Source: an uncultured Maritimibacter sp.
GTDB taxonomy: Bacteria; Pseudomonadota; Alphaproteobacteria; Rhodobacterales; Rhodobacteraceae
Length of the DNA stretch: 64,000 nucleotides
Assembly (NCBI GenBank): GCA_913063035.1
Contig: CAJXYS010000002.1
Location: forward strand, 83,384 to 147,383
Direction of reading: 5' to 3'
Position 1 is the first letter of the stretch; each line of letters starts with the position of its first letter. The notes beneath the pieces were generated by a model. It made no database searches. It saw only the letters and a list, made by a program, of their open reading frames with translations, and was not told the DNA's origin. This document shows positions 37,869 through 48,860 of the stretch, piece after piece. The position numbers and the translations under genes were made by a program.

Positions 37869-39598
37869 ACCGGCAGGCCGACGACGAAGCGCGCGCCCAG
37901 CGGCTCCGAGGTCGGATCGGCATCGGTGGGTCTGATGTTCTCGGCCCAGATCACGCCGCCATGTGCCTCCACGATCTGCTTGGAGATCGCCAGACCCAGC
38001 CCGGAATGATTCCCGAACTGGGTCTCCGGGCGTTCCGAGTAGAACCGGGTGAAGATCTTGGTCAGCGCGCTTTCGGGGATACCCGGACCGGTATCTTCGA
38101 CCACGACGAGCACGCGGTTCTCGCGGCGCCGTGCCCAGACCCGAACCGCGTCGCCTTCTTCGCAGAAGGAAATGGCATTCGTCAGCAGGTTGACGAAGAC
38201 CTGCGCCAGCCGCGCCTCGAGCCCCTGGATCACGATGGGTCGGTCCGGCAGGTCCGCGATGAACTCGACGCCTTCCTGCGCCGCCTCGGTCGCGTGGTAG
38301 CTTGCCAGCGAGCGCAGCAGTTTCAGCAGGTCGAAGGAGTCCATCTCTTCCTTGACCAGCTCGCTGTCGAGCCGCGAGGCCGCCGAGATGTCGGAAACCA
38401 GCCGGTCGAGGCGGCGCACGTCATGCTCGATCACGTCGAGGAGGCGGCCGCGCTGGGATTCGTTGCGCGCGACCCGCATCGTGTCGACGGCAGAGCGCAG
38501 CGAGGACAGTGGATTCTTGAGCTCGTGGCTGACATCGGCCGCGAACTGCTCGTTGGCCTCGATCCGGTCATAGAGGGCGGTGACCATGCCGCGCAGCGCG
38601 CTCGAGAGCCGGCCGATCTCGTCCGGGCGGGCCGACAGATCGGGGATTCGCACCCGGTGCGGGCTCATCTTGCGGGCGTTCTTGTCGCGCCCAAGCTCGG
38701 CGGCGGCGGCCAGGTCGCTCAGCGGGTTGGCGATGGTCGAGGCGAGAACCAGCGACAGCCCGATCGAGACCATGATCGCGATCACGAACATCTGCAGGAC
38801 CTGCTCGCGCTCGAGCCGGACGAGGTGGTCGATCTCTCCGGCGGCGGTGGTCAGCGCCACAGCGCCCACGACGCGGTCGCCCTGCTGGATCGGGGCGGCC
38901 ACGGCGAAGACGCTGTTGCCTTCGGTGTCGCGGGCGTTCCGGACCTCGGTCCGGCCACCGAGGGCCGCATCGATCAGCGTCCGGGCCATGTCCTCGGAAT
39001 TGACCTCGGACCCTGTGGGGCCGTCCGCCGAGACAAGGCGCGCCAGCGCCTCCCATACGGTATTGAGGAAATCGGTGATGACGGTGCTGCCATCCCCCGG
39101 CAGCGTGTCGCCCAGCAGGTCCGGCGGGGGGCGGTTCGGCAGCTCGGCCGAGGCGGCGACCAGCGTCTCGTTCGTGTCGAAGACGAAAACCTCGACCCCG
39201 TGCAAAAGGGGCAGGTTCCCGAGCGTCTGGGTGGGCGAGATCCCGTCGGCGGCCTGAAAGGAAACCGGACCGAAGCGGGGCAGCTGGGCCTCGAAGATAT
39301 CGGAGATCAGCCGCGCCTCGGTGACGAGCGCACGCTCGCGCTGAAGCACGAGGCTGTCGCGGAACGGGTTGAGATAGAGCACCCCCACCACCAGGATGAT
39401 GAGGGCCAGGACGTTGAAGGTGACGATCTTGCGCGCCAGCGGCGAGCGGTTGAGCGCGACCCAGGTCCGCTTCGCGCGCTTCTCGCGCATCTCGTCCTCG
39501 ACGCGCTCGCCGGAGCCTTCCCAATCCTCGCCGAGGACGATGTCGGCATCCTCGAGCGTCTCGGTCTCGTCAACGTCGAAGCGCGAGGATACGCTCAT
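37865..39598 (-). CDS. chvG: sensor histidine kinase ChvG
   Basis: 577-aa membrane kinase. One helix near residues 57-79 and another near 268-288 bracket a periplasmic sensor domain of about 190 residues; a HAMP segment follows. The H-box is [19 protein letters not shown] (about residue 360). The ATP-binding domain has [21 protein letters not shown] and [13 protein letters not shown]. In Sinorhizobium, Agrobacterium and Brucella (as BvrS) the homologue controls envelope and acid responses. Overlaps chvI by four bases. Confidence 0.93.
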   Translation of the reverse strand: MSVSSRFDVDETETLEDADIVLGEDWEGSGERVEDEMREKRAKRTWVALNRSPLARKIVTFNVLALIILVVGVLYLNPFRDSLVLQRERALVTEARLISDIFEAQLPRFGPVSFQAADGISPTQTLGNLPLLHGVEVFVFDTNETLVAASAELPNRPPPDLLGDTLPGDGSTVITDFLNTVWEALARLVSADGPTGSEVNSEDMARTLIDAALGGRTEVRNARDTEGNSVFAVAAPIQQGDRVVGAVALTTAAGEIDHLVRLEREQVLQMFVIAIMVSIGLSLVLASTIANPLSDLAAAAELGRDKNARKMSPHRVRIPDLSARPDEIGRLSSALRGMVTALYDRIEANEQFAADVSHELKNPLSSLRSAVDTMRVARNESQRGRLLDVIEHDVRRLDRLVSDISAASRLDSELVKEEMDSFDLLKLLRSLASYHATEAAQEGVEFIADLPDRPIVIQGLEARLAQVFVNLLTNAISFCEEGDAVRVWARRRENRVLVVVEDTGPGIPESALTKIFTRFYSERPETQFGNHSGLGLAISKQIVEAHGGVIWAENIRPTDADPTSEPLGARFVVGLPV

Positions 39599-40296
39599 TC
39601 CTCGTTATACCTGTATCCGATGCCGTAGAGCGTCTCGATCGCCGAGAAGTCATCGTCGACCGACCGCATCTTCTTGCGGAGCCGCTTGATGTGGCTGTCG
39701 ATGGTGCGGTCGTCGACATAGACCTGGTCGTCATAGGCGACGTCCATCAGCTGATCGCGGCTCTTGACGAAGCCGGGGCGCTGCGCAAGCGCCTGCAGCA
39801 GGAGAAACTCGGTCACCGTCAGCGACACGTTCCGTCCCTTCCAGGTCACGGTGTGGCGCAGCGGGTCCATGACCAGGTGGCCGCGGGTCATGACCTTCGC
39901 CTCCTCGGGGGGCTCGCCGCCATCGTTGGCGATCGCCTCCTGGCGGCGCAGCAGCGCGCGGATTCGTTCCACGAGCAGCCGCTGCGAGAAGGGCTTGCGC
40001 ACGTAGTCGTCGGCCCCCATCCGAAGGCCCAGCACCTCGTCGATCTCGTCGTCCTTCGACGTCAGGAAGATCACCGGCATCGAGGTTTTCTGCCGCAGAC
40101 GCTGCAGCAGGTCCATTCCGTCCATCCGGGGCATCTTGATGTCGAGGACGGCCATGTCGGGCAGCTTGCGGTTGAACGCGTCCAGCGCCGACTGCCCGTC
40201 GTTGTAGGTCTCCACCTCGAAGCCTTCGGCCTCGAGCGTGATGGCGACCGATGTCAGGATGTTCCGATCATCGTCGACCAATGCGATCGTTGACAT
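39595..40296 (-). CDS. chvI: response regulator ChvI
   Basis: 233-aa OmpR-class regulator, partner of ChvG. The receiver has VDDDRN, the phospho-acceptor Asp in [14 protein letters not shown] (about residue 52) and [10 protein letters not shown]. The DNA-binding domain ends [21 protein letters not shown]. It is first of the leftward run chvI-chvG-hprK-rapZ-manX-ptsH. The gene is divergent from pckA, a known ChvI-connected arrangement in Rhizobiales. Confidence 0.94.
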   Translation of the reverse strand: MSTIALVDDDRNILTSVAITLEAEGFEVETYNDGQSALDAFNRKLPDMAVLDIKMPRMDGMDLLQRLRQKTSMPVIFLTSKDDEIDEVLGLRMGADDYVRKPFSQRLLVERIRALLRRQEAIANDGGEPPEEAKVMTRGHLVMDPLRHTVTWKGRNVSLTVTEFLLLQALAQRPGFVKSRDQLMDVAYDDQVYVDDRTIDSHIKRLRKKMRSVDDDFSAIETLYGIGYRYNEE

Positions 40297-40626
40297 GAAG
40301 CCATTCCTTGTTCTGCTCGCTCTGCCTCATTTTTTCCTTATTTTCCGTCTTACGCGGCGAGGAATCAATAATTTAGTTGCGAATCAGGGTAGGAACGCGG
40401 GGTGAATACACCCGATTCGGGTTAACCTATGACTAATTTGCCGCAGGCAGAGCTTCGCCAGCGCGAAAGAAATGGAAAGATGCGCCCTGTTTCCCTTTTG
40501 CCCGGGCATGCTATACGGGCGATGTTCCAGTCATTCGGAACAGCAGAGCGGCGCGGAATTGGCCCTTCGCGTCAAGACGTCAGTTGAAAGCCGGCGCAAC
40601 GGATGCCGGCTGGCAGGAGCTTGCAG
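40297..40626. other. 330-base divergent regulatory region between chvI and pckA
   Basis: No gene is seen here. The middle (about 40340-40440) is much richer in A/T than the surroundings. On the pckA side TATACG (40512-40517) could be a -10 element, with TTTCCC (40490-40495) as a weak -35 sixteen bases before it. An inverted repeat GTTCC (40524-40528) / GGAAC (40537-40541) lies just past it. It must hold the promoters of both chvI and pckA, but I cannot place a ChvI box with confidence. Confidence 0.5.
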
Positions 40627-42225
40627 ATGACAGAAGGACGCGTGAATCCAACCCAGTCGTTGGAAGCCCAGGGCATGTCGGAGCTGGGCACCGTCTATTA
40701 CAACCTCATCGAGCCAGATCTCGTCTCCGAAGCGGTCCGCCGCGGCGAGGGAACGCTTGGCCAGGGCGGCACCCTTCTCGTGACCACCGGCAAGCACACC
40801 GGGCGCTCGCCAAGGGACAAGTTCGTGGTCGAGACCGCGAACGTCGCCGGCGACATCTGGTGGGAGAACAACGCGCCCATGGCGCCGGACGCCTTCGACC
40901 GGCTGCATGACGACATGATCGCGCACATGAAGGGCCGCGACTATTTCGTACAGGATCTCTATGCCGGCGCCGACCCGACGCACCGTCTCGACGTGCGCGT
41001 GGTGACGGAACTCGCCTGGCACGGCCTCTTCATCCGCCACCTGCTGCGCCGTCCCGAACGCGCCGAACTCGACGGGTTCGTGCCGGAATTCACCATCATC
41101 AACTGCCCGTCCTTCTCGGCCGATCCCGACCGCCATGGCTGCCGCAGCGAGACCGTGATCGCGCTGAACTTCGAGAAGAACATGATCCTGATCGGCGGGA
41201 GCCAATACGCCGGCGAGAACAAGAAATCGGTCTTCTCGGCGCTGAACTACCTGCTGCCGGAAAAGGGCGTCATGCCGATGCACTGCTCGGCCAATCACGC
41301 TCCGGACAACCCGGCCGACACGGCGGTCTTCTTCGGCCTGTCCGGCACCGGCAAGACGACGCTTTCGGCCGATCCGGCGCGCGTCCTGATCGGCGACGAC
41401 GAGCACGGCTGGTCGGAGCGCGGCACGTTCAACTTCGAGGGCGGCTGCTACGCCAAGACCATCAGCCTCAGCGCCGAGGCCGAGCCCGAGATCTATGCCA
41501 CGACGCAGAAATTCGCGACCGTGATCGAGAACATGGTCTACGACCCCGAGACCAAGGATCTCGACTTCGAGGACGACACGCTGACGGCGAACATGCGCTG
41601 CGCCTACCCGCTGCACTACATCTCGAACGCCTCCGACACGGCGCTTGGCGGGCATCCGCGCAACATCATCATGCTGACCTGCGACGCCTTCGGCGTGCTG
41701 CCCCCGATCGCGCGGCTGACCCCGGCGCAGGCGATGTATCACTTCCTGTCGGGCTTCACCTCGAAGGTGGCGGGCACCGAGCGCGGCGTGACCGAACCCG
41801 AGCCGACCTTTTCTACCTGTTTCGGCGCCCCCTTCATGCCGCGCCGGCCCGAGGTCTACGGCAAGCTTCTGCGCGACAAGATCGCCCGCCACGGCGCGAC
41901 CTGCTGGCTGGTCAATACCGGCTGGACCGGCGGCGCCTACGGCACCGGCTCGCGGATGCCGATCAAGGCCACCCGCGCGCTTCTGTCGGCGGCGCTCGAC
42001 GGCTCTCTGGCCGATGCCACGTTCCGCAAGGATCCGAATTTCGGGTTCGAGGTTCCGATCGAGGTCGAGGACGTGGCCGATATCCTGCTCGACCCGCGCC
42101 GGACCTGGGAAGACCAGGACGCCTATGACGCGCAGGCCCGTAAGCTGGTGCAGATGTTCGCCGACAACTTCGCGCAGTACGAGGCCCATATCGACGACGA
42201 CGTGAAGGCCGTGGCGATCGGCTGA
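40627..42225 (+). CDS. pckA: phosphoenolpyruvate carboxykinase (ATP)
   Basis: 532-aa ATP-type PEPCK that turns oxaloacetate into PEP, the entry to gluconeogenesis. The kinase-1a loop is [16 protein letters not shown] (about residues 238-253), kinase-2 is GDDEHGW, and the PEPCK-specific RSPRDKF and NCPSFSADP are present. ATG 40627 has AGGAGC upstream. It provides carbon outflow during growth on acetate-type substrates, consistent with the ethylmalonyl-CoA genes nearby. It is followed by a GC-rich hairpin. Confidence 0.96.
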   Translation: MTEGRVNPTQSLEAQGMSELGTVYYNLIEPDLVSEAVRRGEGTLGQGGTLLVTTGKHTGRSPRDKFVVETANVAGDIWWENNAPMAPDAFDRLHDDMIAHMKGRDYFVQDLYAGADPTHRLDVRVVTELAWHGLFIRHLLRRPERAELDGFVPEFTIINCPSFSADPDRHGCRSETVIALNFEKNMILIGGSQYAGENKKSVFSALNYLLPEKGVMPMHCSANHAPDNPADTAVFFGLSGTGKTTLSADPARVLIGDDEHGWSERGTFNFEGGCYAKTISLSAEAEPEIYATTQKFATVIENMVYDPETKDLDFEDDTLTANMRCAYPLHYISNASDTALGGHPRNIIMLTCDAFGVLPPIARLTPAQAMYHFLSGFTSKVAGTERGVTEPEPTFSTCFGAPFMPRRPEVYGKLLRDKIARHGATCWLVNTGWTGGAYGTGSRMPIKATRALLSAALDGSLADATFRKDPNFGFEVPIEVEDVADILLDPRRTWEDQDAYDAQARKLVQMFADNFAQYEAHIDDDVKAVAIG

Positions 42226-42234
42226 CGGCCCGGC

Positions 42235-42256
42235 GCCCCCGCAGCCCGGCGGGGGC
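42235..42256. terminator. hairpin between pckA and TauE gene
   Basis: Stem GCCCCCGC / GCGGGGGC, eight perfect pairs around a 6-base loop, between the convergent ends of pckA and the TauE/SafE gene. There is no real T run on either strand, so it is a weak candidate for a bidirectional terminator. Confidence 0.5.
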
Positions 42257-42259
42257 CCT

Positions 42260-43027
42260 CTAGCCGAGGATGGCGCGGCGGATCAGGTTCAGCCCGGCGA
42301 CCGCCAGGACGATCAGCATGACCCGGCGGAACACCACGATGTCGATCCGGTCATGCAGCCGGAACCCGACCCATAGCCCCGCCAGCCCCGGCAGGATCAG
42401 CAGCGCCGAAAACGGGATTGTGGCGGCATTCAGGATGCCGGAGTTCAGATGGGCGACGGCCAGGAAAAACGACCCCAGCAGGTAGCACACGCCCTGTGCC
42501 CGCACCAGTTCGGCCTTCGGCATGTCGAGCGACAGGAAATAGGCGACAACCGCCGGCCCCCAGCTGCCCGACACCCCGCCGAAGAATCCCGCGATCAAGG
42601 CCGCGGCAATTTCGCTCAGCCGGCGGTACCGCGCCGGGAAGACGAGCTTGCGGCCCGAAAGCTCGATCAGCGCGTAGCTGAGCACCGGGATCCCCATCAA
42701 TGCGTAGAACAGCTCTTTCGGCAACGCGGTCACGGTCTGGGCCACGACGAGGATCGTCGCCACCAGGATCAGGTTCAGGCGCCAGAAATCCCGGAAGGTC
42801 GACAGCGCCGCCGACAGGCCGCCCTTGAGAGACTGCGCGACATTGGTCACCAGGGTCGGCAGGATCAGCCCCGCCAGCGCCAGTTCCGGCGACAGGAAGG
42901 AGCCGAGTCCGCTGAGGATGATCATCGGCATCGCGAAACCGACGACCCCCTTCACCACGCCGGCCAGAACGGCCACGAGCAGCGCCAGGCCGAGCATCGA
43001 GGGGTCCGTGACGGCCAGTCCGCTCAT
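42260..43027 (-). CDS. sulfite exporter TauE/SafE family protein
   Basis: 255-aa membrane protein with about eight helices in two repeats: VAVLAGVVKGVVGFAMPMIIL near the start and ALIAGFFGGVSGSWGPAVVAYFL in the second half match the family's paired motifs. Family members export sulfite, sulfoacetate or other small organic anions. No sulfonate metabolism genes are adjacent, so the substrate is open. It is divergent from mcd over 138 bases. Confidence 0.87.
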   Translation of the reverse strand: MSGLAVTDPSMLGLALLVAVLAGVVKGVVGFAMPMIILSGLGSFLSPELALAGLILPTLVTNVAQSLKGGLSAALSTFRDFWRLNLILVATILVVAQTVTALPKELFYALMGIPVLSYALIELSGRKLVFPARYRRLSEIAAALIAGFFGGVSGSWGPAVVAYFLSLDMPKAELVRAQGVCYLLGSFFLAVAHLNSGILNAATIPFSALLILPGLAGLWVGFRLHDRIDIVVFRRVMLIVLAVAGLNLIRRAILG

Positions 43028-43102
43028 GCGGCGGTCCGACCATTGACGGCGACAGCTGCAGGGACATATTTGTGCGCTGGAAAATCAGGAACGGCAGTTT
43101 TA

Positions 43103-43131
43103 TTGCGCTGCATGTGCGAAACCGATATAGG
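43103..43131 (+). promoter_or_regulatory. probable mcd promoter
   Basis: TTGCGC (43103-43108) and TATAGG (43126-43131) with a 17-base spacer lie 34 bases before the mcd start. The -35 region contains TGCGCTGCA (43104-43112), which recurs upstream of mcl1 at 61141-61149. The sharing may point to a common regulator of ethylmalonyl-CoA genes, but a 9-mer in GC-rich DNA can recur by chance. Confidence 0.5.
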
Positions 43132-43165
43132 CGGTGCAGCATAACCGAGACAGGAGGGCCGACTC

Positions 43166-44866
43166 GTGCCGCATGATGGACAGGACAAGCAGATGACTGC
43201 CGGGAAGGCAAGCGAGGGGGCGCTTCTGCCCGACCTGCTGAAACTGACCGGTGCGGCCATCGCCCCCGCCGAAACGCTGCTGGACCGCGCCACCGAAGGG
43301 CTGCGCGCGGAGGTGAGCGAGGGTGACCGGGTCTCGGGCCGGCTGCTGGAGGAAAACCAGGTCGCGGCGCACGGGCTCGCCTGGCTGGCCACCTACGTTG
43401 AATCGCTGCGCCAGATGCAGGGCTGGGCCGAACGGCTGGAGGCCGAGGGCCGGTTCGGCGAGATCGAGCAGCTGATCCACCAGATCGCCTTCGGCGAGTA
43501 TCTCTGGCAGATTTATGGCGGCATCCCGATGAGCCAGGGCGAGATCCTGCGCCCGCAGGACATCGGCCTGACCCAGGATGACCAGCGCCTGCTGACGACG
43601 CCCGAGGTGATGGCCCTCACCCAGTCGGGCAACACCGCGGCCGCGCGCGCCCGCCTCGTCGCACTGATGCAGGACCAGACGGCGAACGCGACCTTCGGCG
43701 CCTCGGGACTCGACGAGGAACTCGAGATGATCCGCGAGCAGTTCCGCCGCTTCTCCGATGACCGGATCGCCCCGCATGCCCATGAGTGGCACCTGAAGGA
43801 CGAGCTGATCCCGATGGAGATCATCACCGAGATGGCCGAACTGGGCGTCTTCGGGCTGACGATCCCGGAAGAATACGGCGGGCTGGGCCTGTCCAAGGCG
43901 TCGATGTGCGTCGTCTCCGAGGAACTGTCGCGCGGCTATATCGGCGTGGGCTCGCTCGGGACCCGCTCCGAGATCGCGGCGGAGCTTATCCTGTGCGGCG
44001 GCACCGAAGAGCAGAAGACGCGGTGGCTGCCGGGGATTGCCAGCGCGGAAATCCTGCCGACGGCGGTCTTCACCGAACCCAATACCGGCTCGGACCTCGG
44101 CAGCCTGCGCACCCGCGCGGTCAAGGACGGCGACGATTACCTCGTGACCGGCAACAAGACGTGGATCACGCATGCCGCGCGGACCCATGTCATGACCCTT
44201 CTGGCGCGGACCGATCCGCAGACCAGCGATTACAAGGGACTCAGCATGTTCCTGGCCGAGAAGACGCCGGGCGACGACGCGCACCCCTTCCCCGATGACG
44301 GGATCAGCGGCGGCGAGATCGAGGTGCTCGGCTATCGCGGGATGAAGGAATACGAGCTTGGCTTCGACGGGTTCCGCGTGAAGGGCGACAACCTGCTCGG
44401 CGGCGCGGAGGGCCAGGGCTTCAAGCAGCTGATGCAGACCTTCGAGTCGGCGCGCATCCAGACCGCCGCGCGCGCCGTTGGCGTGGCGCAGTCGGCGCTC
44501 GACGTGGGCCTGCGCTACGCGCTCGACCGCAAGCAGTTCGGCAAGCCGCTGATCGCTTTCCCGCGTGTCGCGGGCAAGCTGGCCATGATGGCCGTCGAGA
44601 TCATGGTGGCGCGCCAGCTCACCTATTTCTCGGCCCGCGAGAAGGACGAGGAGCGGCGCTGCGACCTCGAGGCCGGGATGGCCAAGCTCCTGGGCGCCCG
44701 CGTGGCCTGGGCGGCGGCCGACAACGCCCTCCAGATCCATGGCGGCAACGGCTTCGCGCTGGAATACCCGGTCAGCCGGATCCTGGCGGACTCGCGCATC
44801 CTCAACATCTTCGAGGGTGCGGCGGAGATCCAGGCACAGGTCATCGCGCGCCGCCTGCTCGGCTGA
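43166..44866 (+). CDS. mcd: (2S)-methylsuccinyl-CoA dehydrogenase
   Basis: 566-aa FAD enzyme of the ethylmalonyl-CoA pathway, oxidising methylsuccinyl-CoA to mesaconyl-CoA with ETF as acceptor. It has an N-terminal extension of about 180 residues before the acyl-CoA dehydrogenase core (starts near EMIREQFRRFSDDRIAPHA); this extension is typical of Mcd and absent from ordinary acyl-CoA dehydrogenases. Core motifs: TEPNTGSDLGS, TWITHAARTHV, QIHGGNGFALEYP and catalytic-type Glu in NIFEGAAEIQ. GTG start with AGGAGG eight bases upstream. Function inferred from close resemblance to the Rhodobacter enzyme. Confidence 0.9.
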   Translation: MPHDGQDKQMTAGKASEGALLPDLLKLTGAAIAPAETLLDRATEGLRAEVSEGDRVSGRLLEENQVAAHGLAWLATYVESLRQMQGWAERLEAEGRFGEIEQLIHQIAFGEYLWQIYGGIPMSQGEILRPQDIGLTQDDQRLLTTPEVMALTQSGNTAAARARLVALMQDQTANATFGASGLDEELEMIREQFRRFSDDRIAPHAHEWHLKDELIPMEIITEMAELGVFGLTIPEEYGGLGLSKASMCVVSEELSRGYIGVGSLGTRSEIAAELILCGGTEEQKTRWLPGIASAEILPTAVFTEPNTGSDLGSLRTRAVKDGDDYLVTGNKTWITHAARTHVMTLLARTDPQTSDYKGLSMFLAEKTPGDDAHPFPDDGISGGEIEVLGYRGMKEYELGFDGFRVKGDNLLGGAEGQGFKQLMQTFESARIQTAARAVGVAQSALDVGLRYALDRKQFGKPLIAFPRVAGKLAMMAVEIMVARQLTYFSAREKDEERRCDLEAGMAKLLGARVAWAAADNALQIHGGNGFALEYPVSRILADSRILNIFEGAAEIQAQVIARRLLG

Positions 44867-44871
44867 GCCCC

Positions 44872-45609
44872 CTAGCGCGCGCCGCCCGCGGCGCGCCGTT
44901 CCATCAGCCGGGCGAAGCGGTGGCGTGCCTCGGGCAGAGGGCGCTCGCCCAGCGCCGGCGCAAGCCACGTGTCGAGGAAATGCCCCGTCATCCGCAGCCC
45001 CGCCGCGACATCGCCCGTGCGCGCGGGCGCCCCGAAGAGACAGCCGGGCAGGGGCAGGAGCTTCTCCGCCCAGTCCCCGGCCCCGGCGGCACTGACCGCG
45101 CGGCCGGATTTCGGCGACACGTAGATCAGGCCCTCCGTCGCCCCGGTGACCGCGCAGGCCGTCAGGTCGGGGCCGAAGCCCATCTCCTCCAGCAGCGCCA
45201 GTTCCCAGCGCAGGTAGTCCACCGTCCAGTCCCGCGTCTCGCCGAGCGCGTCGAGGAGCGCGCAGCTGCGCAGGTATAGCGCCGGATGCGGCGCGCGTTC
45301 GGGCAGGGTGAAGGCCAGCAGCGCACAGACCGACGCCAGCGCCGAGAGCGCGGCGCGGTCGCCCATGACCCGTCCGGCGCGCATCTTGACCGGCTCGGCC
45401 CGGTAGCTGCCGATATGGTCCTCCAGCCGGGCGCGCCAGTCGAGCGCGAGCTGTGTGCCCGGCTGCAGGGCCGGGGCCATCCTGCGCGAGGTCGCGCCGC
45501 GCAGCAGCCCCGCGTGGCGGCCGTGCCCGGCGGTGAAGACCTCCAGTATCGCGGAGGTCTCGCCGTGCTTCCGGGTCGTCAGCAGGATGCCTTCGTCACG
45601 CCATTCCAT
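44872..45609 (-). CDS. recO: DNA repair protein RecO
   Basis: 245-aa RecO, which works with RecF and RecR to load RecA on gapped DNA. The OB-fold N-terminus is [25 protein letters not shown] and the helical domain has [34 protein letters not shown] (given as about residues 114-147). The zinc cysteines of some RecO proteins are not evident. It is ten bases after DUF1491 and ends the leftward rnc-era-recO block. Confidence 0.93.
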   Translation of the reverse strand: MEWRDEGILLTTRKHGETSAILEVFTAGHGRHAGLLRGATSRRMAPALQPGTQLALDWRARLEDHIGSYRAEPVKMRAGRVMGDRAALSALASVCALLAFTLPERAPHPALYLRSCALLDALGETRDWTVDYLRWELALLEEMGFGPDLTACAVTGATEGLIYVSPKSGRAVSAAGAGDWAEKLLPLPGCLFGAPARTGDVAAGLRMTGHFLDTWLAPALGERPLPEARHRFARLMERRAAGGAR

Positions 45610-45618
45610 GGATCAGCG

Positions 45619-45954
45619 CTAGCCGGAAAGGCCCGGCTCGTCCAGAAGGTGGCGCCCGGCGCGGTCCTCGATCTCGACGACCCAGAGATCGGGGTCGAAC
45701 CCCTTCTGCCGGGCGACGGCCGCATCGACGCCGGCCTCGTCCCCCTCGGCCAGCACCACCCAGGCACGGTCGCCGGTCATCAGGTCGAAACTGCGCTGAT
45801 AGGCGGTTGCCCGCCCGTCCAGCGTGGCGAGTTTCACCAGCACCGCGCCCGCCGTCGGGTCGCCCTTCTCGGCGATGAAGGCGGGGATACCCGCCTGCTG
45901 CAGCCGCGCGAGATAGGCGCGGACCCAGAAATCGGCGGTGAGCCGGGCGCTCAT
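45619..45954 (-). CDS. DUF1491 family protein
   Basis: 111-aa protein of an alphaproteobacterial family of unknown function. It opens RLTADFWVRAYLARLQQAGIPAFIAEKGDPTAGAV (about residues 4-38) and has a WVVEIEDRAGRHLL C-terminal strand. It overlaps era by four bases (ATGA) and precedes recO, so it is probably co-transcribed with ribosome and DNA-repair genes. No motif suggests an enzyme. Confidence 0.85.
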   Translation of the reverse strand: MSARLTADFWVRAYLARLQQAGIPAFIAEKGDPTAGAVLVKLATLDGRATAYQRSFDLMTGDRAWVVLAEGDEAGVDAAVARQKGFDPDLWVVEIEDRAGRHLLDEPGLSG

Positions 45955-46865
45955 GCGCCCCCGTCGTTGAAATCGAGGCCCATCTCGGCGTAGCGCTCGG
46001 CCTCTTCCAGCCAGCCGGGCCGGACCTTGACCTGCAGGAAAAGATGGACCTTGCGTCCGAGGAATTCCTCGAGTTCGGCGCGGGCGGCCTGGCCGACGGC
46101 CTTGATCGTCTCGCCACGGTGGCCAAGGACGATGCCCTTGTGGCCGTCACGCGCGACATAGACGACCTGGTCGATACGGGTCGAGCCGTCCTTGCGGTCT
46201 TCCCAACTCTCGGTCTCGACGGTCAGCTGGTAGGGCAGTTCCTGGTGCAGCCGGAGCGTCAGTTTCTCGCGCGTGATCTCGGCCGCGATCATCCGCATCG
46301 GCAGATCGGCGATCTGGTCCTCGGGATAGAGCCACGGGCCTTCCGGCATCTCCCGGGCCAGCCAGCGGCGCAGGTCGTCGACCCCGTGGCCTTTCTCGGC
46401 CGAGATCATGAAGGTCTCGGCGAAGTCGAACCGCGCGTTGAGCGCCTGTGTCAGCTCCAGCAGCGCCGGCGCCTTCACCCGGTCGATCTTGTTGATCGCA
46501 AGCGCCACGCTGCGCCCCTGCCCGATCTCCTGCAGCCGCTCGAGGATCGCCTCGACGCCCGGCGTGATGCCGCGATGCGCCTCGATCATGAGCACGACCA
46601 CGTCGGCATCCGCCGCCCCGCCCCAGGCGGCGGCGACCATGGCCCGATCGAGCCGCCGGCGCGGCGCGAACAGGCCCGGCGTGTCCACGAAAACGATCTG
46701 GCTGTCCCCCTCGATCGCGACGCCCCGGATGCGCGCGCGGGTCGTCTGCACCTTGTGGGTCACGATGGACACCTTGGCGCCGACCATGCGGTTGAGCAGC
46801 GTGGATTTGCCGGCGTTCGGCTCGCCGATCAGGGCGACGAAGCCCGCGCGTGTCGTCTCAGCCAT
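45951..46865 (-). CDS. era: GTPase Era
   Basis: 304-aa ribosome-assembly GTPase that binds the 3' end of 16S rRNA. G-domain motifs: G1 GEPNAGKST (about residues 14-22), G3 DTPG, G4 NKID. The KH domain follows with [34 protein letters not shown]. The start is MAETTRAGF, fixed by an 8-base overlap with rnc; a longer upstream frame is a shadow of rnc. Confidence 0.95.
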   Translation of the reverse strand: MAETTRAGFVALIGEPNAGKSTLLNRMVGAKVSIVTHKVQTTRARIRGVAIEGDSQIVFVDTPGLFAPRRRLDRAMVAAAWGGAADADVVVLMIEAHRGITPGVEAILERLQEIGQGRSVALAINKIDRVKAPALLELTQALNARFDFAETFMISAEKGHGVDDLRRWLAREMPEGPWLYPEDQIADLPMRMIAAEITREKLTLRLHQELPYQLTVETESWEDRKDGSTRIDQVVYVARDGHKGIVLGHRGETIKAVGQAARAELEEFLGRKVHLFLQVKVRPGWLEEAERYAEMGLDFNDGGA

Positions 46866-47547
46866 GCGTGGCCTCCATACGGTCCAGAAGCGCGCGCGCG
46901 GCGGCCTGCTGCGCCTGGCGCTTCGAAGGGGCGGCGGCGCTTTCGGCCTCGCCGGTGTCGAGCCGGGCCTCGATCGTGAACACCGGCGCATGGTCGGGGC
47001 CGCTGCGCTCCAGCTCGGTATAGACCGGCGGCTTCTGGCCGCGCGCCTGCGCCCATTCCTGCAACGCGGTCTTGGGGTCGCGCGCATCGGCCTCGACCCG
47101 CGCGATCCGGTCGCCCCACAGCCGCAGCACCAGCGCCTTGGCCGCGGCGAAGCCCCCGTCGAGATAGACCGCGGCGATGACCGCCTCCATCGCGTCGGCC
47201 AGCAGCGCCTCCTTGCGTCGCCCGCCGGACATCATCTCGGACCGGCCGAGTTTCAGCACCGCGCCCAGCTCGAAGGCCTGGGCCACCTCGGCACAGGTCT
47301 CCTTGCGCACGAGCGTGTTGAAGCGCGGCGCAAGCAGCCCCTCGGGCGCCTCCGGGTCATGCTCCAGCAGCGCCTCGGCCATGACCAGCCCCAGCACCCG
47401 GTCGCCGAGGAATTCCAGCCGCTGGTTGTCGGGCCGCGCCGGCGTCGAGATCGAGGCATGCGTCACCGCCTCGGCCAGCAGTTCCGGCCTGTGAAAGTCA
47501 TGCCCGATCCGGCGGGCGAAGGCCTGGAGTTCGGCGGAAAGCTTCAC
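46858..47547 (-). CDS. rnc: ribonuclease III
   Basis: 229-aa double-strand RNA endonuclease that matures rRNA. The catalytic signature [18 protein letters not shown] lies near residues 40-57, the second acidic site is in [15 protein letters not shown], and a C-terminal dsRNA-binding domain starts near [17 protein letters not shown] start overlapping the lepB stop (GTGA); further upstream codons of this frame belong to lepB DNA. Co-transcription with lepB and era is standard. Confidence 0.94.
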   Translation of the reverse strand: MKLSAELQAFARRIGHDFHRPELLAEAVTHASISTPARPDNQRLEFLGDRVLGLVMAEALLEHDPEAPEGLLAPRFNTLVRKETCAEVAQAFELGAVLKLGRSEMMSGGRRKEALLADAMEAVIAAVYLDGGFAAAKALVLRLWGDRIARVEADARDPKTALQEWAQARGQKPPVYTELERSGPDHAPVFTIEARLDTGEAESAAAPSKRQAQQAAARALLDRMEATHG

Positions 47548-48332
47548 TCGATCCCCTCGAAGAACCGGTCCGCGCGCCAGGTCCAGAAGGCCAGCATCGA
47601 GCTGCCCGCCGAAGAGAACATGACCCGGTCGGCCCGGCCGATCAGGTTCTCGAAGGGCACCATGCCGACGCCCCCCACGGCCTGCGCGAAGCGGCTGTCC
47701 TGGCTGTTGTCGCGGTTGTCGCCCATGAAGAAGTAATGCCCCTCGGGCACCTCGAAGACCGGCGTGTCGTCGCCGAAGCCGCCCGTCTCGATATTCAGCA
47801 CCGCGTGTTCGGCGCCGTTGGGAAGCGTCTCGATGAAACGCGGCTTCACGCATTCCCCGCCCAGGCCCACCGGCGCGTTGGCGCAGCGCGGCATGTGGCC
47901 CACGGGACCCTGGCGCTCGAAGGTTTCCACGAACTCGCCGGCCGGGGTCAGCGGCACCTGCGCGTCATTGAGGAACAGGACCCCGTTGCGCATCTGCACG
48001 GTATCGCCGGGCAGCCCGATCAGCCGCTTGATGAAATCGCTTCCGTTGACCGGGTGGCGAAACACCACCACGTCGCCGCGCTCGGGCTCGGAGGCGAGGA
48101 TACGGCCCGGGATCGGGCAGAGCGACCAGGGGCAGGAATGCTGCGAATAGCCGTAGGCCATCTTGTTGACGAAGAGGAAATCGCCGATCAACAGCGTGTC
48201 CTTCATCGAGCCCGACGGAATCCAGAACGGCTGGAAGAACAGCGTCCGGATCACCCCCGCCAGGAGCAGCGCGTAGACCACGGTCTTGACCGTCTCCATC
48301 AGCCCGCCCTGGGCCTTTTCCTTTGTCGTCAT
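47544..48332 (-). CDS. lepB: signal peptidase I
   Basis: 262-aa leader peptidase that removes Sec/Tat signal peptides in the inner membrane. One N-terminal helix ([17 protein letters not shown]) anchors it. The catalytic serine is in [14 protein letters not shown] (about residue 42), the lysine in [11 protein letters not shown], and box E is [12 protein letters not shown] 54-base gap separates it from acpS. Followed by rnc with a four-base overlap. Confidence 0.95.
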   Translation of the reverse strand: MTTKEKAQGGLMETVKTVVYALLLAGVIRTLFFQPFWIPSGSMKDTLLIGDFLFVNKMAYGYSQHSCPWSLCPIPGRILASEPERGDVVVFRHPVNGSDFIKRLIGLPGDTVQMRNGVLFLNDAQVPLTPAGEFVETFERQGPVGHMPRCANAPVGLGGECVKPRFIETLPNGAEHAVLNIETGGFGDDTPVFEVPEGHYFFMGDNRDNSQDSRFAQAVGGVGMVPFENLIGRADRVMFSSAGSSMLAFWTWRADRFFEGIE

Positions 48333-48386
48333 GGGGTATCCTGCCTGTTCATGTCCCGGGCTTCATGATCGCTGGGCGGGGGGGAG

Positions 48387-48827
48387 TCAAGTTTCCGCGG
48401 CACGGGGTGTGCCGGACGGGCGGCGGCCCTCCGACGGGCGCGCCTCGATCACCACGAAGGCCTGCGCCCAGGGATGATCGTCGGTCAGCGTGACGTGGAT
48501 GATCGCCTCGTGGCCGGGCGGCGTCATCTCGGCCAGCCGGTCAGCCGCCCAGCCGGTCACATGCATCACGGGCTGGCCCGTCTCGAGGTTGCTGACCGCC
48601 ATGTCCTTCCAGGCGATCCCCATCCGCAACCCGGTGCCGAGCGCCTTGGAACACGCTTCCTTGGCGGCCCAGCGCTTGGCGTAGGTTCCGGGCGTGTCGG
48701 CGCGGCGCTCCGCCTTGCGCTGCTCGGTCTCGGTGAAGACCCGCCTGCGGAAGCGGTCGCCGAAACGGTCGAGCGTGCGCTCGATCCGCTCGATATTGGC
48801 GAGGTCGGTGCCGATGCCGAGGATCAT
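48387..48827 (-). CDS. acpS: holo-[acyl-carrier-protein] synthase
   Basis: 146-aa phosphopantetheinyl transferase that converts apo-ACP to holo-ACP using CoA. Metal-binding Asp is in [12 protein letters not shown] (residue 7 region), and the second signature is [16 protein letters not shown]. About 20 residues extend past the usual end ([16 protein letters not shown]). I chose ATG 48827; a GTG codon directly before it is also possible. Confidence 0.93.
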   Translation of the reverse strand: MILGIGTDLANIERIERTLDRFGDRFRRRVFTETEQRKAERRADTPGTYAKRWAAKEACSKALGTGLRMGIAWKDMAVSNLETGQPVMHVTGWAADRLAEMTPPGHEAIIHVTLTDDHPWAQAFVVIEARPSEGRRPSGTPRAAET

Positions 48828-48860
48828 CACCGCCCCCTCAGCCGGACGCGGGGCCGGGCA

